A stretch of 59,652 bases of DNA from Paludibacteraceae bacterium (GCA_905233375.1 CAJOEJ010000017.1:1-59652), one strand, 5' to 3'; numbered from the stretch's first letter, positions 8,677 to 17,784 are shown. Notes: generated from the sequence alone by a model not told the origin. Numbers and translations are program-made.

Positions 8677-8912
8677 TGTCAGTATTATTTCCAAAAGTAA
8701 ACAAACCCCGTGAGTGGGACTATCGCCCCATTTACTTTGACAAGGAAAAGGAGGCGCGCAAGGATAAAAAACTTGCGCGTCTTCATCGCGGGGCTTTCCG
8801 TGAAGAGCACGAGAAGAACATGACCGAGTTCCGCCGCAAGAAACAATCGCGCCTGCTATGGCTCTTGATCGTGCTCGGGATGCTCGTCTTTACGTTCTGG
8901 GTGCTGTTGTAG
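8676..8912 (+). CDS. Small single-pass membrane protein upstream of mutL
   Basis: A 78-residue protein with a highly charged N-terminal two thirds (Lys/Arg/Glu-rich) and one C-terminal hydrophobic helix (LLWLLIVLGMLVFTFWVLL). This is a tail-anchored arrangement with the charged part in the cytoplasm. Its ATG overlaps the previous stop by one base (TAATG). No function is recognised; the charged part could bind nucleic acid or RNA, but nothing shows this. Confidence 0.75.
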   Translation: MSVLFPKVNKPREWDYRPIYFDKEKEARKDKKLARLHRGAFREEHEKNMTEFRRKKQSRLLWLLIVLGMLVFTFWVLL

Positions 8913-8936
8913 TGACCGAGAAATTCACGAGACTAA

Positions 8937-9003
8937 GTCGAGGTTAAGCCGAGAGCAACCCGACGGTCAATCGAACGCATCTCGGGAGCATGTCGGACGC
9001 GCA
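8937..9003 (+). repeat. Degenerate 11-base-period repeat upstream of mutL
   Basis: The gap between 8912 and 9048 holds six consecutive 11-base units: AAGTCGAGGTT, AAGCCGAGAGC, AACCCGACGGT, CAATCGAACGC, ATCTCGGGAGC and ATGTCGGACGC. Most share a core close to TCGAG/CCGAG. Similar arrays occur at 21715-21776 and 36085-36142. An 11-base period places the cores on about the same helix face. Confidence 0.7.
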
Positions 9004-9047
9004 ACATGCGTACCTGCTAAAAATCCCTATTATTATATATATAAGGA

Positions 9048-10859
9048 ATGGATATCGTTCATTTATTACCGGATAGCGTGGCTAATCAGATAGCGGCGGG
9101 AGAGGTGATCCAACGTCCTGCTTCGTGCCTGAAAGAGCTGGTGGAGAATAGTCTGGATGCCGGTTCGAGCCGTATTCAGGTGCTGGTTCGCGATGCCGGA
9201 CGTACCTTGCTGCAGGTGATAGATGACGGAATGGGAATGAGCGAGACCGATGCCCGTCTGGCGTTTGAGCGCCATGCGACAAGTAAGATCTCCGAGGCGC
9301 AGGATCTGTTTTCGCTTCGGACGATGGGATTCCGCGGCGAGGCGTTAGCTTCTATCTGTGCGGTCGCCCAAGTGGAGATGACAACGCGCAGGAAAGAAGA
9401 TGAAGTGGGCACGTTAATAGAGATACACGGATCGGATGTGGTCCGTCAGGAGCCCTGCGTGTGCCCCGTGGGAACGAATATCAAAGTCAGCAATCTGTTT
9501 TTCAATGTGCCCGTCCGTCGCAAGTTCCTCAAGACCGACGCGACCGAGTTGCGCAATCTGCTGACAGAGTTTTACCATATAGTACTGGTTTATCCGAAAG
9601 TGGCGTTTACGTTTGTTCACAATGACGAGGTCTTGCTGGAATTACCGGCAGGAACGGAGAAACAACGTATAGAGGCTGTATTCGGAAACCCGAAGAACAA
9701 TACGTACACATCTGCGTTTTTGGATGTGAAAACCGATACGGAGCTGGTGAATATCCGCGGTTTTGTGATCAAACCCGAGGCATCGACCAAGAAAGCGGAG
9801 CAGTATTTCTTCGTGAACGGTCGTTATATGCGTCATCCGTATTTTCTGAAGGCGGTTCAGACAGCCTATTCCGGCATGCTGCCGAGTGACTTCCAACCGT
9901 CGTTCTTTATTTATTTTACGATCGCTCCGGAGTCGATCGATGTGAATATCCATCCGACGAAGACGGAGATCAAGTTTGCCGACGAGCAGACGATTTTCCA
10001 GATTCTTTTAGCGTCGGTTCGGGAGTCGTTGGGCAAGTTCTCGCTGGCTTCGACAATTGATTTTGACACGCAAGGCAGTATTGATATTCCTGCTGTTCCA
10101 ACAACGCCGGTCCGTCCTCCGCAGACGGGTGGTGATTCGACGTATAACCCGTTCCATACGCGCAATACGGTCTATGCCGACCGTGTGCCTACCAACTGGG
10201 AGAGTCTGTATGAGGGTCTGTCCCATGAGCGACCGCAACGCGTCGTCCCTGACGAGACGTGTGTTCCGGCGGATACCCTGCTCCTTCCGGAGGATGCGGA
10301 GAATTGTCCGATGTGGCAGTACAGCGGGAAGTATCTTTTTATGCCGGGCGAAGGAGGGCTGGTTCTGATCAACCAGCATCGTGCGCATGTGGCTGTGCTG
10401 TACGCGCAGTTTATGGAGCAGTTGGCGCACATGCAGGGTTCGAAGCAGCAGTTGCTGTTCCCGGAGGTGTTGACTCTGCCGCAGGACGAGATGGCGTTGA
10501 TGGAATCGTTGCTGCAGGATTTGCGGGCTATCGGTTTTGACATCGAGCAGCTTAGTCCCGACAGTTTTTCCGTTCAGGGCGTTCCGGCTCAGTTGTCCAA
10601 CCTGTCGGCGTTGCCGCTATTACACCATATAATGCAACAGGTACGCGAGCGCGGAGCGGACACGCAATCGGAATGGCGGAGCCAGATTGCGCTGTCTCTG
10701 GCGGAACAAGCGGCGATACCGTACGGTCAGACGCTGTCGGAGAGCGAGATGCGCGATCTGGTGAAGCGGTTGTTGCAGTTGCCGCAGTACCGTTGTCTGC
10801 CGGATGGCAAAACGATCGTAGCGATGATGACGGATGAGGAATTGGGGAAGAGGTTTTAA
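9048..10859 (+). CDS. mutL: DNA mismatch repair protein MutL
   Basis: Links MutS recognition to downstream repair. The N-terminal GHKL ATPase is complete: ELVENSLDAGS, VIDDGMGM and TMGFRGEALASI. A Pro/Thr-rich linker follows around residues 340-420 and a dimerisation domain closes the protein. Where endonuclease-type MutLs carry DQHA(X)2E(X)4E, this one reads NQHRAHVAVLYAQF: the Asp is Asn and both Glu are missing. The late CPxGRP-type motif is also weak (CLPDGKT). The intrinsic nicking activity may therefore be lost. Length 603 is normal. Confidence 0.96.
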   Translation: MDIVHLLPDSVANQIAAGEVIQRPASCLKELVENSLDAGSSRIQVLVRDAGRTLLQVIDDGMGMSETDARLAFERHATSKISEAQDLFSLRTMGFRGEALASICAVAQVEMTTRRKEDEVGTLIEIHGSDVVRQEPCVCPVGTNIKVSNLFFNVPVRRKFLKTDATELRNLLTEFYHIVLVYPKVAFTFVHNDEVLLELPAGTEKQRIEAVFGNPKNNTYTSAFLDVKTDTELVNIRGFVIKPEASTKKAEQYFFVNGRYMRHPYFLKAVQTAYSGMLPSDFQPSFFIYFTIAPESIDVNIHPTKTEIKFADEQTIFQILLASVRESLGKFSLASTIDFDTQGSIDIPAVPTTPVRPPQTGGDSTYNPFHTRNTVYADRVPTNWESLYEGLSHERPQRVVPDETCVPADTLLLPEDAENCPMWQYSGKYLFMPGEGGLVLINQHRAHVAVLYAQFMEQLAHMQGSKQQLLFPEVLTLPQDEMALMESLLQDLRAIGFDIEQLSPDSFSVQGVPAQLSNLSALPLLHHIMQQVRERGADTQSEWRSQIALSLAEQAAIPYGQTLSESEMRDLVKRLLQLPQYRCLPDGKTIVAMMTDEELGKRF

Positions 10860-10871
10860 TTTGATATAGAT

Positions 10872-11699
10872 ATGAAAAACATTCTTTTGTACATGGTATT
10901 GTGTCCGTTTGTGCTGTTGATGTCCTGTACGCAGGACCATCTGACGATTTTGCACACGAACGACACGCATTCGCAGGTTGAACCGAAGTCGAACGGTCAG
11001 TGCGGCTATGCGCGCCGAATGGGACTTATCGCGCAGGAACGCAAGGCGGACAAGAACCTGCTGTTGGTCGATGCAGGTGATTTCTGTCAAGGCACGCCGT
11101 ATTTCAATTTCTATCACGGTCGCGTGGAGATCGATGCCATGAACAGGATGCATTATGATGCCGTGACGTTAGGCAACCACGAGTTTGATAACGGTATCGA
11201 CACCTTAGCGGAGGTGTTGAAAACGGCGAAGTTCCCGATTGTGTGTGCCAATTACGACGTGCGCGGAACGGCACTCGAAGGTGTCATCCGTCCGTTTGCG
11301 GTTGTGCAGAAGGGTAATCTGAAGATCGGTGTCTTCGGTATTGGCTGCGATCCGAAAGGGCTGATTGCGGAGAAGAATTTCGATCCGATCAAGTATCTGG
11401 ATCCGTATGAATCGGCGCAGCATATGGCGGACACGCTCCGGGCACAGGGATGCGACGTGGTGGTCTGTCTGAGTCATCTGGGTACGATGGGTAAAGCGAA
11501 GGGGGATGTGTGTGACGTGGAGATGGTAGAATACACACGCGGAATCGACGTGGTGGTCGGCGGACACACCCATAAACTGTACGACGATTTGCGTGTTGCG
11601 AATGCAGACGGCGATTCGGTTCCAGTATGCCAAATGAGCAAAGGCGGAGCCTATTTGGGTAAAATTGTGCTATATTTAGGTGACAAAAGTAAAAATTAA
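10872..11699 (+). CDS. 5'-nucleotidase-like metallophosphatase lipoprotein
   Basis: A 275-residue lipoprotein with a signal peptide ending in LLMSC (Cys19). It covers only the metallophosphatase half of UshA-type 5'-nucleotidases. Metal-binding motifs are present: LHTNDTHSQVEP, DAGDFCQGTP, LGNHEFDNG, LSHLG and GGHTH near the end. The C-terminal substrate-specificity domain is absent; in Bacteroidales the two halves are often separate genes, and no second half follows here. It lies 12 bases after mutL. Likely a periplasmic nucleotide or phosphate-ester hydrolase; substrate unknown. Confidence 0.85.
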   Translation: MKNILLYMVLCPFVLLMSCTQDHLTILHTNDTHSQVEPKSNGQCGYARRMGLIAQERKADKNLLLVDAGDFCQGTPYFNFYHGRVEIDAMNRMHYDAVTLGNHEFDNGIDTLAEVLKTAKFPIVCANYDVRGTALEGVIRPFAVVQKGNLKIGVFGIGCDPKGLIAEKNFDPIKYLDPYESAQHMADTLRAQGCDVVVCLSHLGTMGKAKGDVCDVEMVEYTRGIDVVVGGHTHKLYDDLRVANADGDSVPVCQMSKGGAYLGKIVLYLGDKSKN

Positions 11700-11708
11700 A
11701 CAAAAAAA

Positions 11709-11740
11709 TTTGCGTAATTCAGAAAAAAGCAGTAATTTTG
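11709..11740 (+). promoter_or_regulatory. Promoter of acpP-fabF
   Basis: TTTG (11709-11712), 20 bases, TAATTTTG (11733-11740), about 84 bases before the acpP ATG. The leader is AT-rich with no strong hairpin. Confidence 0.78.
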
Positions 11741-11823
11741 CGGCGTTTTTCCGAAATATGCGGAAATTAAGATATACGATAGTTATAAAAAACACACATA
11801 ATTTAACTTAAAAGATTAGTATT

Positions 11824-12060
11824 ATGGCAGAAATTGAAAAAACTGTAAAAGCAATCATTGTTGATAAGCTTGGTGTAGAGGAGTCACAAGTAACGAACGA
11901 CGCTAACTTCCAGACCGATCTGGGCGCTGATTCGCTTGACACGGTAGAGATGATCATGGAGTTTGAGAAGGTGTTCAGCATCTCTATTCCTGACGAGGAT
12001 ACGCAGAAGATTGCAACAGTAGGCGACGCGATCGCTTATGTTGAGAATGCAACGAAGTAA
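11824..12060 (+). CDS. acpP: Acyl carrier protein
   Basis: A 78-residue acidic carrier for fatty acid intermediates. The phosphopantetheine attachment serine is Ser37 in [10 protein letters not shown]. Length, charge and the following fabF gene are all typical. It supplies the acyl groups used by LpxA, LpxD and FabF, also encoded in this window. Confidence 0.98.
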   Translation: MAEIEKTVKAIIVDKLGVEESQVTNDANFQTDLGADSLDTVEMIMEFEKVFSISIPDEDTQKIATVGDAIAYVENATK

Positions 12061-12071
12061 CAAGCTTCGAC

Positions 12072-12112
12072 GTATTGTTTACGGGTTTACGGGCGTACTG
12101 TAAACTCGTAAC
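12072..12112 (+). repeat. TTTACGGG-type short repeat between acpP and fabF
   Basis: Two tandem TTTACGGG units are followed by CGTACTGTAAACTCGTAAC, which carries the inverted core. The array is too short to show function; it resembles the other short-period runs in intergenic DNA here. Confidence 0.4.
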
Positions 12113-12136
12113 TTGTATATAGAGAGACGATTATTT

Positions 12137-13396
12137 ATGCAGTTAAAACGGGTAGTAATAACAGGAATCGGCGCGGTCACGCCGGTTGGTAATTCCGCGC
12201 CGGAGACGTGGGAGTCGCTGATAGAGGGAGTGAGCGGAATTGCACCGATCACGGCTTTTGACGCGAGTCTGTTCAAGACGCAGTTTGCGGGCGAGGTGAA
12301 GGGATTCGACCCTTCGTCCATCGTTGACCGCAAGGAGGCCCGCAAGCTGGACCGCTATGCGCAGTTCTCGCTGTACGTGGCGGATGAGGCATTGCGTGAC
12401 AGCGGCTTGAACATGGAGGCGGAGGACCGCAGCCGTATCGGTGTCATCTGGGGCAGCGGAATGGGTGGTCTGAAGACGACGGAGCAGGAGATTATTGATT
12501 TTGCGCAGGGAGACGGAGCTCCCCGGTTCAATCCGTTTATGATTCCGAAGGCGATCCCGAGTATCGCAGCCGGTATGATCTCCATCCGTTTCGGTCTGGG
12601 TGGTCCGAGTTATTCGGTCTCCACGGCTTGTTCGTCTTCGTCTCATGCAGTAGGTTCGGCGTTTGACCAGATTCGTCTCGGACACGCCGATGTGCTGCTG
12701 ACAGGCGGAGCAGACGCGGATGTGACCTATACGGGTATCGGCGGATTCAACTCAATGCACGCGTTGTCCACGCGTAATGATTCGCCGTCCACCGCCAGCC
12801 GTCCCTTCTCCAAGTCCCGTGACGGATTTGTGTTGGGCGAAGGTGCAGCATGCCTTATCTTGGAGGAATACGAGCACGCTAAAGCGCGTGGCGCGAGGAT
12901 ATACGCGGAAATGGTAGGTGTCGGCATGACGTCGGATGCGTACCATATGACCGCCCCCGATCCGGACGGCAAAGGTGCGGAGCGCGTGATGCGTCTGGCT
13001 ATCCAGGATGCCGGTTTGAACCCACAGGATATTGATTTTATCAATACGCACGGTACCAGTACGCCTTTAGGCGACGTGACGGAAGTGCTGGCTATCCAGC
13101 GCGTGTTCGGCGACCATGTGTATGAAATGAATCTGGATTCGACCAAGTCGATGACAGGTCATCTGATCGGGGCAACCGGTGCCGTAGAAGCAATGACGTG
13201 CGTCATGGCGTTGAAGGACGGAATCATTCCGCCTACTATCAACCACGATCCGGAAGATGTGGACGAACAGATAGACTACCGCATTAATTTCACGTTTGAC
13301 AAGGCGCAGAAGCGTGATATCCGTTACGCTTTGAGCAACACGTTCGGTTTCGGCGGTCACAACGCCTGTCTGGTGTTCAAGAAGTGGGAGGAGTAA
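12137..13396 (+). CDS. fabF: 3-oxoacyl-ACP synthase II
   Basis: Elongating condensing enzyme of fatty acid synthesis. The start is set at ATG 12137 (MQLKRVVITGIGAVTP), matching family starts; eight extra upstream codons are also open. The catalytic triad is visible: Cys165 in STACSSSSHA, His in NTHGTSTPLGD and His in SMTGHLIGATGAVE. Length 419 is slightly above normal. In many Bacteroidetes acpP-fabF is followed by rnc (RNase III); here no rnc is present and a short wHTH gene and asd follow instead. Confidence 0.97.
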   Translation: MQLKRVVITGIGAVTPVGNSAPETWESLIEGVSGIAPITAFDASLFKTQFAGEVKGFDPSSIVDRKEARKLDRYAQFSLYVADEALRDSGLNMEAEDRSRIGVIWGSGMGGLKTTEQEIIDFAQGDGAPRFNPFMIPKAIPSIAAGMISIRFGLGGPSYSVSTACSSSSHAVGSAFDQIRLGHADVLLTGGADADVTYTGIGGFNSMHALSTRNDSPSTASRPFSKSRDGFVLGEGAACLILEEYEHAKARGARIYAEMVGVGMTSDAYHMTAPDPDGKGAERVMRLAIQDAGLNPQDIDFINTHGTSTPLGDVTEVLAIQRVFGDHVYEMNLDSTKSMTGHLIGATGAVEAMTCVMALKDGIIPPTINHDPEDVDEQIDYRINFTFDKAQKRDIRYALSNTFGFGGHNACLVFKKWEE

Positions 13397-13402
13397 GTAA
13401 TT

Positions 13403-13444
13403 AGTGGTTATTGGTTATTGGTAATTGGTTATTGGACATTTGTC
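13403..13444 (+). repeat. ATTGGTT heptamer array after fabF
   Basis: AGTGGTT, ATTGGTT, ATTGGTA, ATTGGTT, ATTGGAC and ATTTGTC follow with period 7. On the sense strand of the flanking genes the array reads ATTGGT, opposite to copies found inside genes. Confidence 0.85.
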
Positions 13445-13453
13445 AATGATAGA

Positions 13454-13489
13454 AATAGGGAAGGACGCCCCTATAAGTGCGTCCCTATT
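13454..13489 (+). terminator. Hairpin after fabF, possible terminator
   Basis: AATAGGG then GGACGC (13463-13468) can pair with GCGTCC (13479-13484) and CCTATT, with a small bulge. The sequence after it is AT-rich but lacks a clean T run, so it may be a processing or partial termination site. Confidence 0.4.
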
Positions 13490-13516
13490 AGTCACTATAA
13501 AATTATTTAAGGTATT

Positions 13517-13711
13517 ATGATTACAAAAATCGGTGAGAATGCAGGCCTCGTATGGGGTGCATTGCAGAACGGAGCTCAAGGTTTGAAAGCTCTGAAGAAA
13601 GCAACCAAGCTGAAAAACGACGAGTTGTTTTTGGCTCTGGGCTGGCTGGCTCGTGAGGGTAAACTGACCTTCGAGGAGGCTGAAGCTGACGTTATCGTAG
13701 CATTAGCATAA
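13517..13711 (+). CDS. Small winged-helix protein (DUF2582-like)
   Basis: A 64-residue protein resembling the DUF2582 winged helix-turn-helix family: [19 protein letters not shown] then [21 protein letters not shown]. It may bind DNA, but no target is known. It starts 120 bases after fabF and ends one base before asd, so it is co-transcribed with asd. Confidence 0.85.
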   Translation: MITKIGENAGLVWGALQNGAQGLKALKKATKLKNDELFLALGWLAREGKLTFEEAEADVIVALA

Positions 13712-13712
13712 T

Positions 13713-14711
13713 ATGGTAATCGCTATTGTAGGCGCTTCGGGTGCCGTTGGACAGGAACTGTTACAGGTTCTTGCCCAACGACATTTTCCGATAAGCGAGT
13801 TACGGCTGTTCGGGTCGGAACGGAGTGCCGGAAGAAAGTATGAATTTGAAGGCAAGGAGTACGAAGTACGCTTGCTGCAACATGACGACGCTTTTAAGGG
13901 CGTCGATATTGCTTTTGTCTCCGCGGGTGCGGGCGTGTCACGTATGTACGCGGAGGATATAACACGTTACGGGGCAGTGATGATCGACAACTCGTCGGCT
14001 TTCCGTATGGACGAGGATGTGCCTCTGGTGGTACCGGAGGTGAATGCGGAAGATGCGCTCGTCCGTCCGCGGAACATCATCGCTAATCCTAACTGCACGA
14101 CGATCCAGATGGTCGTGGCATTACAGGCGATAGAGCGGCTGAGTCATATCCGCCGTGTTCATGTTGCCACGTATCAGGCTGCGTCGGGTGCGGGAGCTCA
14201 GGCAATGAAGGAGCTGGAGCAACAATACCGGCAGGTGCTGAACGGCGAGGAAGTGACGGTAGAGAAGTTTGCGTACCAGCTGGCATTCAATCTCATTCCG
14301 CATATTGACGTGTTCACGGATAACGGGTACACGAAAGAGGAGATGAAGATGTACCACGAGACACGCAAGATCATGCACTCGGATGTGCAGGTCAGTGCGA
14401 CGTGTGTGCGTGTGCCGTCTCTGCGTGCCCACAGCGAGAGTATATGGGTAGAGACGGAAGAACCCGTCAGCGTGGCGCAAGCCCGTGCGGCTTTTGAACA
14501 AGCCCCCGGGTGCATAGTAATGGACGAACCGGAGAAGAAAGTGTATCCTATGCCGCTGTTCCTGAGCGGCAAAGATGAGGTGTTCATCGGTCGTATCCGC
14601 AAGGATTTAAGTAACGAGAGAGGTTTGAGTTTCTGGTGTGTGAGTGACCAGATACGCAAAGGAGCGGCGCTGAATGCCGTCCAGATAGCAGAGTACTTGG
14701 TGAAGGCTTAA
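13713..14711 (+). CDS. asd: Aspartate-semialdehyde dehydrogenase
   Basis: Reduces aspartyl phosphate to aspartate semialdehyde, the branch point to lysine/diaminopimelate, threonine and methionine. It has the NADP-binding [14 protein letters not shown], catalytic Cys128 in NPNCTTIQ, and the PSLRAHSE segment with the catalytic His. Length 332 is normal. It fits with dapL and dapF farther along the window. The TAA starts an AGTTGAA heptamer array. Confidence 0.97.
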   Translation: MVIAIVGASGAVGQELLQVLAQRHFPISELRLFGSERSAGRKYEFEGKEYEVRLLQHDDAFKGVDIAFVSAGAGVSRMYAEDITRYGAVMIDNSSAFRMDEDVPLVVPEVNAEDALVRPRNIIANPNCTTIQMVVALQAIERLSHIRRVHVATYQAASGAGAQAMKELEQQYRQVLNGEEVTVEKFAYQLAFNLIPHIDVFTDNGYTKEEMKMYHETRKIMHSDVQVSATCVRVPSLRAHSESIWVETEEPVSVAQARAAFEQAPGCIVMDEPEKKVYPMPLFLSGKDEVFIGRIRKDLSNERGLSFWCVSDQIRKGAALNAVQIAEYLVKA

Positions 14712-14745
14712 GTTGATAGTTAAAAGTTGAAAGTTTAAAGGTGAA
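14711..14745 (+). repeat. AGTTGAA-type heptamer array between asd and the U32 gene
   Basis: Five exact-period units: AGTTGAT, AGTTAAA, AGTTGAA, AGTTTAA, AGGTGAA. The array starts on the last base of the asd stop codon, and its last unit contains the GTG at 14741 that probably starts the next gene. Confidence 0.8.
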
Positions 14746-16000
14746 ATGTGAGCGTATCGAAATAATGTCACCCGTAGGGTGTTGGGAGAGTCTGGCAGCC
14801 GCTATTCAGGCGGGTGCTACGAGTGTGTATTTCGGTATCGAGCACCTGAACATGCGTGCCCGCAGTTCGGTCAATTTCACGACCGCGGACATGAGTACGA
14901 TCGTCGCGACCTGCCGTGAGGCGGGTGTGAAGACGTACCTGACGGTCAATACGGTCATGTATCCCGAGGATCTGCCGTTGATGCGCGAGATTGTTGATAA
15001 GGCGCACGAGGCAGGTGTAGATGCGGTTATAGCAAGCGATATCGCTGTCATGCAATACGCGAACCGGATCGGTCAGGAGGTGCATCTGAGTACGCAACTG
15101 AATATCGCCAACACGGAGGCGCTCAAGTTCTACGCGCAGTTCGCGGATGTGGTCGTACTGGCGCGCGAGCTGAATATGGAGCAGGTGGCGTCTATCTATC
15201 GGGACATTCAGGAGCAGCATATCTGCGGACCGAAAGGCGGGTTGCTTCGGATAGAGATGTTCTGCCACGGTGCGCTGTGTATGGCGGTGAGCGGCAAGTG
15301 CTACCTGAGTCTGAACAATTACGGACTTTCGGCGAACAGAGGTGCGTGCGTTCAAGTGTGCCGTCGCGGCTATACGGTGAAGGACAAGTCGTCCGATCTG
15401 GAACTGGAGGTGGACAACCAGTATATCATGTCTCCGAAGGACCTGAAGACGATTCATTTCCTCAACAAGATGCTGGATGCCGGTGTTCGGGTGCTGAAGA
15501 TAGAAGGTCGTGCGCGTGGCGCCGAATATGTCGATACGGTGGTTCGTTGTTACCGCGAGGCGGTGGAAGCATGGCAGAACGGCGACTATGCCGATGATGC
15601 GGTCATCGAGCCGAAGATAGCCGAATGGAACGAGCGTCTGAGCCGTGTGTTCAACCGCGGTTTCTGGGACGGCTACTATCAGGGTCAGCGTCTGGGCGAA
15701 TGGACGCATGTGTACGGGAACAAGGCGACGCGCAAGAAAGTGTATGCCGCCAAATGTACGAACGTGTTCAAGAACCTGAGTGTGGCGGAGTTTGTTGTGG
15801 AGGCGGTGGATGCGATAGAAGAAGGCATGGCGCTGCTTATCACCGGTGAGACGACGGGTGTGCTGGAATGTACGGCGTCCGGGCTGCGTGATAAGGACGG
15901 TAAGCCGACAAGCAAGGTAGCACAGGGACAGGTGTTCTCGATGAAGACAGAACGCTTGATTCACAGGGGAGACAAATTGTTCCTGTGGGAGGAACAGTAA
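14741..16000 (+). CDS. Peptidase U32 family protein
   Basis: A 419-residue member of the U32 (collagenase-like) family, whose relatives include RlhA/TrhP-type RNA hydroxylation proteins. It begins IEIMSPVGCWESLAAAIQAGATSVYFGI, has the FCHGALCMAVSGKCYLS segment and a Cys cluster (GACVQVCRRGY) that may bind an iron-sulfur cluster, as in RNA-modifying members. The start is taken as GTG 14741, in the heptamer array, because relatives have a few residues before the SPVG motif; ATG 14765 is the alternative. RNA modification is more likely than proteolysis, but this is inferred. Confidence 0.88.
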   Translation: MKCERIEIMSPVGCWESLAAAIQAGATSVYFGIEHLNMRARSSVNFTTADMSTIVATCREAGVKTYLTVNTVMYPEDLPLMREIVDKAHEAGVDAVIASDIAVMQYANRIGQEVHLSTQLNIANTEALKFYAQFADVVVLARELNMEQVASIYRDIQEQHICGPKGGLLRIEMFCHGALCMAVSGKCYLSLNNYGLSANRGACVQVCRRGYTVKDKSSDLELEVDNQYIMSPKDLKTIHFLNKMLDAGVRVLKIEGRARGAEYVDTVVRCYREAVEAWQNGDYADDAVIEPKIAEWNERLSRVFNRGFWDGYYQGQRLGEWTHVYGNKATRKKVYAAKCTNVFKNLSVAEFVVEAVDAIEEGMALLITGETTGVLECTASGLRDKDGKPTSKVAQGQVFSMKTERLIHRGDKLFLWEEQ

Positions 16001-16020
16001 AAGTTGAAAGTTGAAAGAAG
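16000..16020 (+). repeat. AAAGTTG heptamer run after the U32 gene
   Basis: AAAGTTG, AAAGTTG, AAAGAAG: three units starting on the last base of the stop codon, the same position as the array after asd. Confidence 0.7.
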
Positions 16021-16065
16021 TCGTCTAGTAGAAAGTTTATAGACTTGGAGAGTATAGCGCACATA

Positions 16066-16698
16066 ATGAGCCCGATGAGTGCCGGATGGGTCGGATGGAC
16101 GTTGTTCGTTCTCTTTCTGTGCGGCATCTTGGGTGAATGGTTCCAGCCCGGCGTCATCAGCCAGGCGGTTGGTTCGCTGGTGGCGCGCAACGACCGGATG
16201 TACAAGGAGTCTCCGACCACGATTCAGGGCCAACTGTTCATCTCTCTGTTCCGTATAGGTACATTGGGGCTGGCAATCTATCTGTGTGCCTATCGAGGCG
16301 GTGTGTTCTCGTTCGGAATATACATGGCGATATGCGGCATAGTCTTTCTGATGCTGCTCTTCAAGATGCTTTGCAACGTACTGTTAGAATACACCTTCCA
16401 GTTACCGGCGCACTCGGTAGCGGCATATGAGCATTATGGCAATATCGCTTCGTTGGCGAGTGCGGTATTGTTTGTAGCGGTACTGGTGTTGTTGAAGCTG
16501 TGTGACCGCTCCGTGAGCATATGGGTGGCAGGCATCGTGTCCCTGCTGTTTGTGCTGATCTGGACATATCGCAGCTGGCGGTTGTTCGTTCACACCCCGC
16601 GTGCCGTCCTGTATTTACTCATCTACATCAGCACGTTGGAAGTGCTGCCGTTAGTCATCTTATATTATTTATCCGACAAATTGATTACTATTCTATGA
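16066..16698 (+). CDS. DUF4271 family membrane protein
   Basis: A 210-residue inner-membrane protein with about six hydrophobic segments (for example LFVLFLCGILGEWF, FSFGIYMAICGIVFLMLLF, AVLFVAVLVLLKL and AGIVSLLFVLIW). It matches the Bacteroidetes-specific DUF4271 family that lies directly before hemD in this phylum. ATG 16066 is chosen over an upstream TTG. The stop overlaps the hemD start (ATGA). Molecular function unknown. Confidence 0.82.
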   Translation: MSPMSAGWVGWTLFVLFLCGILGEWFQPGVISQAVGSLVARNDRMYKESPTTIQGQLFISLFRIGTLGLAIYLCAYRGGVFSFGIYMAICGIVFLMLLFKMLCNVLLEYTFQLPAHSVAAYEHYGNIASLASAVLFVAVLVLLKLCDRSVSIWVAGIVSLLFVLIWTYRSWRLFVHTPRAVLYLLIYISTLEVLPLVILYYLSDKLITIL

Positions 16699-17441
16699 TA
16701 AAAAAGATTCTATTTTCCCAGCCGCGTCCTGAGACGGCTCATAATCCGTATTCGCGTCTGGAGGAGCAGTTCGGTGTACAATGTGAGTTCTATCAGTTCA
16801 TTCACGTGGAGGGTTTGTGTGCGCGCGAGTTTCGTCAGCAACATATCAACCCCCTGGAATATACGGCAGTTATTCTGAATTCGCGTTTGGGAGCGGAGCA
16901 TTATTTCCGTTTGTGCGAGGAGATGCGTCTGGCTGTACCCGAGACGATGCATTACTACTGCAATTCGGAGCAGGTGGGATTATACTTGCAGAAGTTCATC
17001 AATTACCGTAAGCGCAAGGTCTTTTTCCCGGAGACAGGAAACAAGTTTGAGGATCTGTTGCCGGCGATGCACCGCCGTCCGAATGAGCGATATCTAATGG
17101 TTCTGTCGGATATCCATACAAATGACCAGATAGACATGTTCGCTGAAAACGGTATCGAGGTGCAACCGGCGATCATGTACCGTACGGTGACGACTCCCTG
17201 GCCGGCAGACAAACCGTTTGACTACGATCTGGTGGCGCTCTTCACGCCGGCAGGTGTGACTTCGCTGCGGGAGAATTTCCCCGAATGGAAACAAGGCAAG
17301 ACGCTCATTGCGGCATTCGGTGAAGGTACGATCCGTGCATTGGAGGATGCAGGATACCGTATTGATATAGAAGCGGGTCCGGGCAGGACGTTCGCTTCTC
17401 TGCCCATGGCGATAGCCGATTATCTGGAGAAGAACAATTAA
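16695..17441 (+). CDS. hemD: Uroporphyrinogen-III synthase
   Basis: Cyclises hydroxymethylbilane to uroporphyrinogen III for haem and related tetrapyrroles. The 248-residue protein starts MIKKILFSQPRPETAHNPYSRLE and shows the two-lobe HemD pattern, with LFTPAGVTSLRENFP and IAAFGEGTIRALEDAGY near the C-terminus. Members of this Bacteroidetes group are divergent. It overlaps DUF4271 by four bases and sits one base before rnpA. Confidence 0.9.
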   Translation: MIKKILFSQPRPETAHNPYSRLEEQFGVQCEFYQFIHVEGLCAREFRQQHINPLEYTAVILNSRLGAEHYFRLCEEMRLAVPETMHYYCNSEQVGLYLQKFINYRKRKVFFPETGNKFEDLLPAMHRRPNERYLMVLSDIHTNDQIDMFAENGIEVQPAIMYRTVTTPWPADKPFDYDLVALFTPAGVTSLRENFPEWKQGKTLIAAFGEGTIRALEDAGYRIDIEAGPGRTFASLPMAIADYLEKNN

Positions 17442-17442
17442 G

Positions 17443-17784
17443 GTGAATGGTTTTCCGAAACATAACAGGCTCTGCGGTCAGCTGCGTATCGCCCGGTTGT
17501 ACAAAGAGGGCCGGCGTTTTGTGGCGTGGCCTCTGCGTGTGACGTATCTGCCGGTGGACGAGGAGACACAAGTGCTCGTATGGGCACCCAAATCGCTGTT
17601 CAAGAGAGCCGTCAAACGTAATCGTCTGCGTCGTTTGATGCGCGAGGCGTATCGGCTGAACCAGGGGATATTGGGAGAGCGGCATTACTGGATTGCGTTC
17701 AACTATATGGACAAGGAAGAGCATCCTTATCAAGTGATAGAGAAAGCGGTATGCAAGGGTCTGAAAAAAATAACGGAGAAGTGA
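17443..17784 (+). CDS. rnpA: Ribonuclease P protein component
   Basis: Protein subunit of RNase P, which matures tRNA 5' ends. The RNR signature [19 protein letters not shown] is present near residues 47-65. The GTG start at 17443 lies one base after hemD; no in-frame ATG is close. Length 113 is normal. The C-terminal end overlaps yidD. Confidence 0.94.
   Translation: MNGFPKHNRLCGQLRIARLYKEGRRFVAWPLRVTYLPVDEETQVLVWAPKSLFKRAVKRNRLRRLMREAYRLNQGILGERHYWIAFNYMDKEEHPYQVIEKAVCKGLKKITEK

Noticed and set aside
7003..8694. A 563-residue open frame antisense to the OmpA/TPR lipoprotein gene
   Set aside because: It mirrors the codon pattern of the sense gene, has no promoter or protein-like domain, and is rich in Leu/Arg/Ser/Cys as expected of antisense frames in this GC range.
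13403..13444. Heptamer array as a CRISPR remnant
   Set aside because: The units are 7 bases with no spacers of constant length, and no cas genes are present.
16521..16694. N-terminal extension of hemD
   Set aside because: The extension lies inside the DUF4271 gene in another frame; HemD proteins start at the MIKKILFSQP segment.
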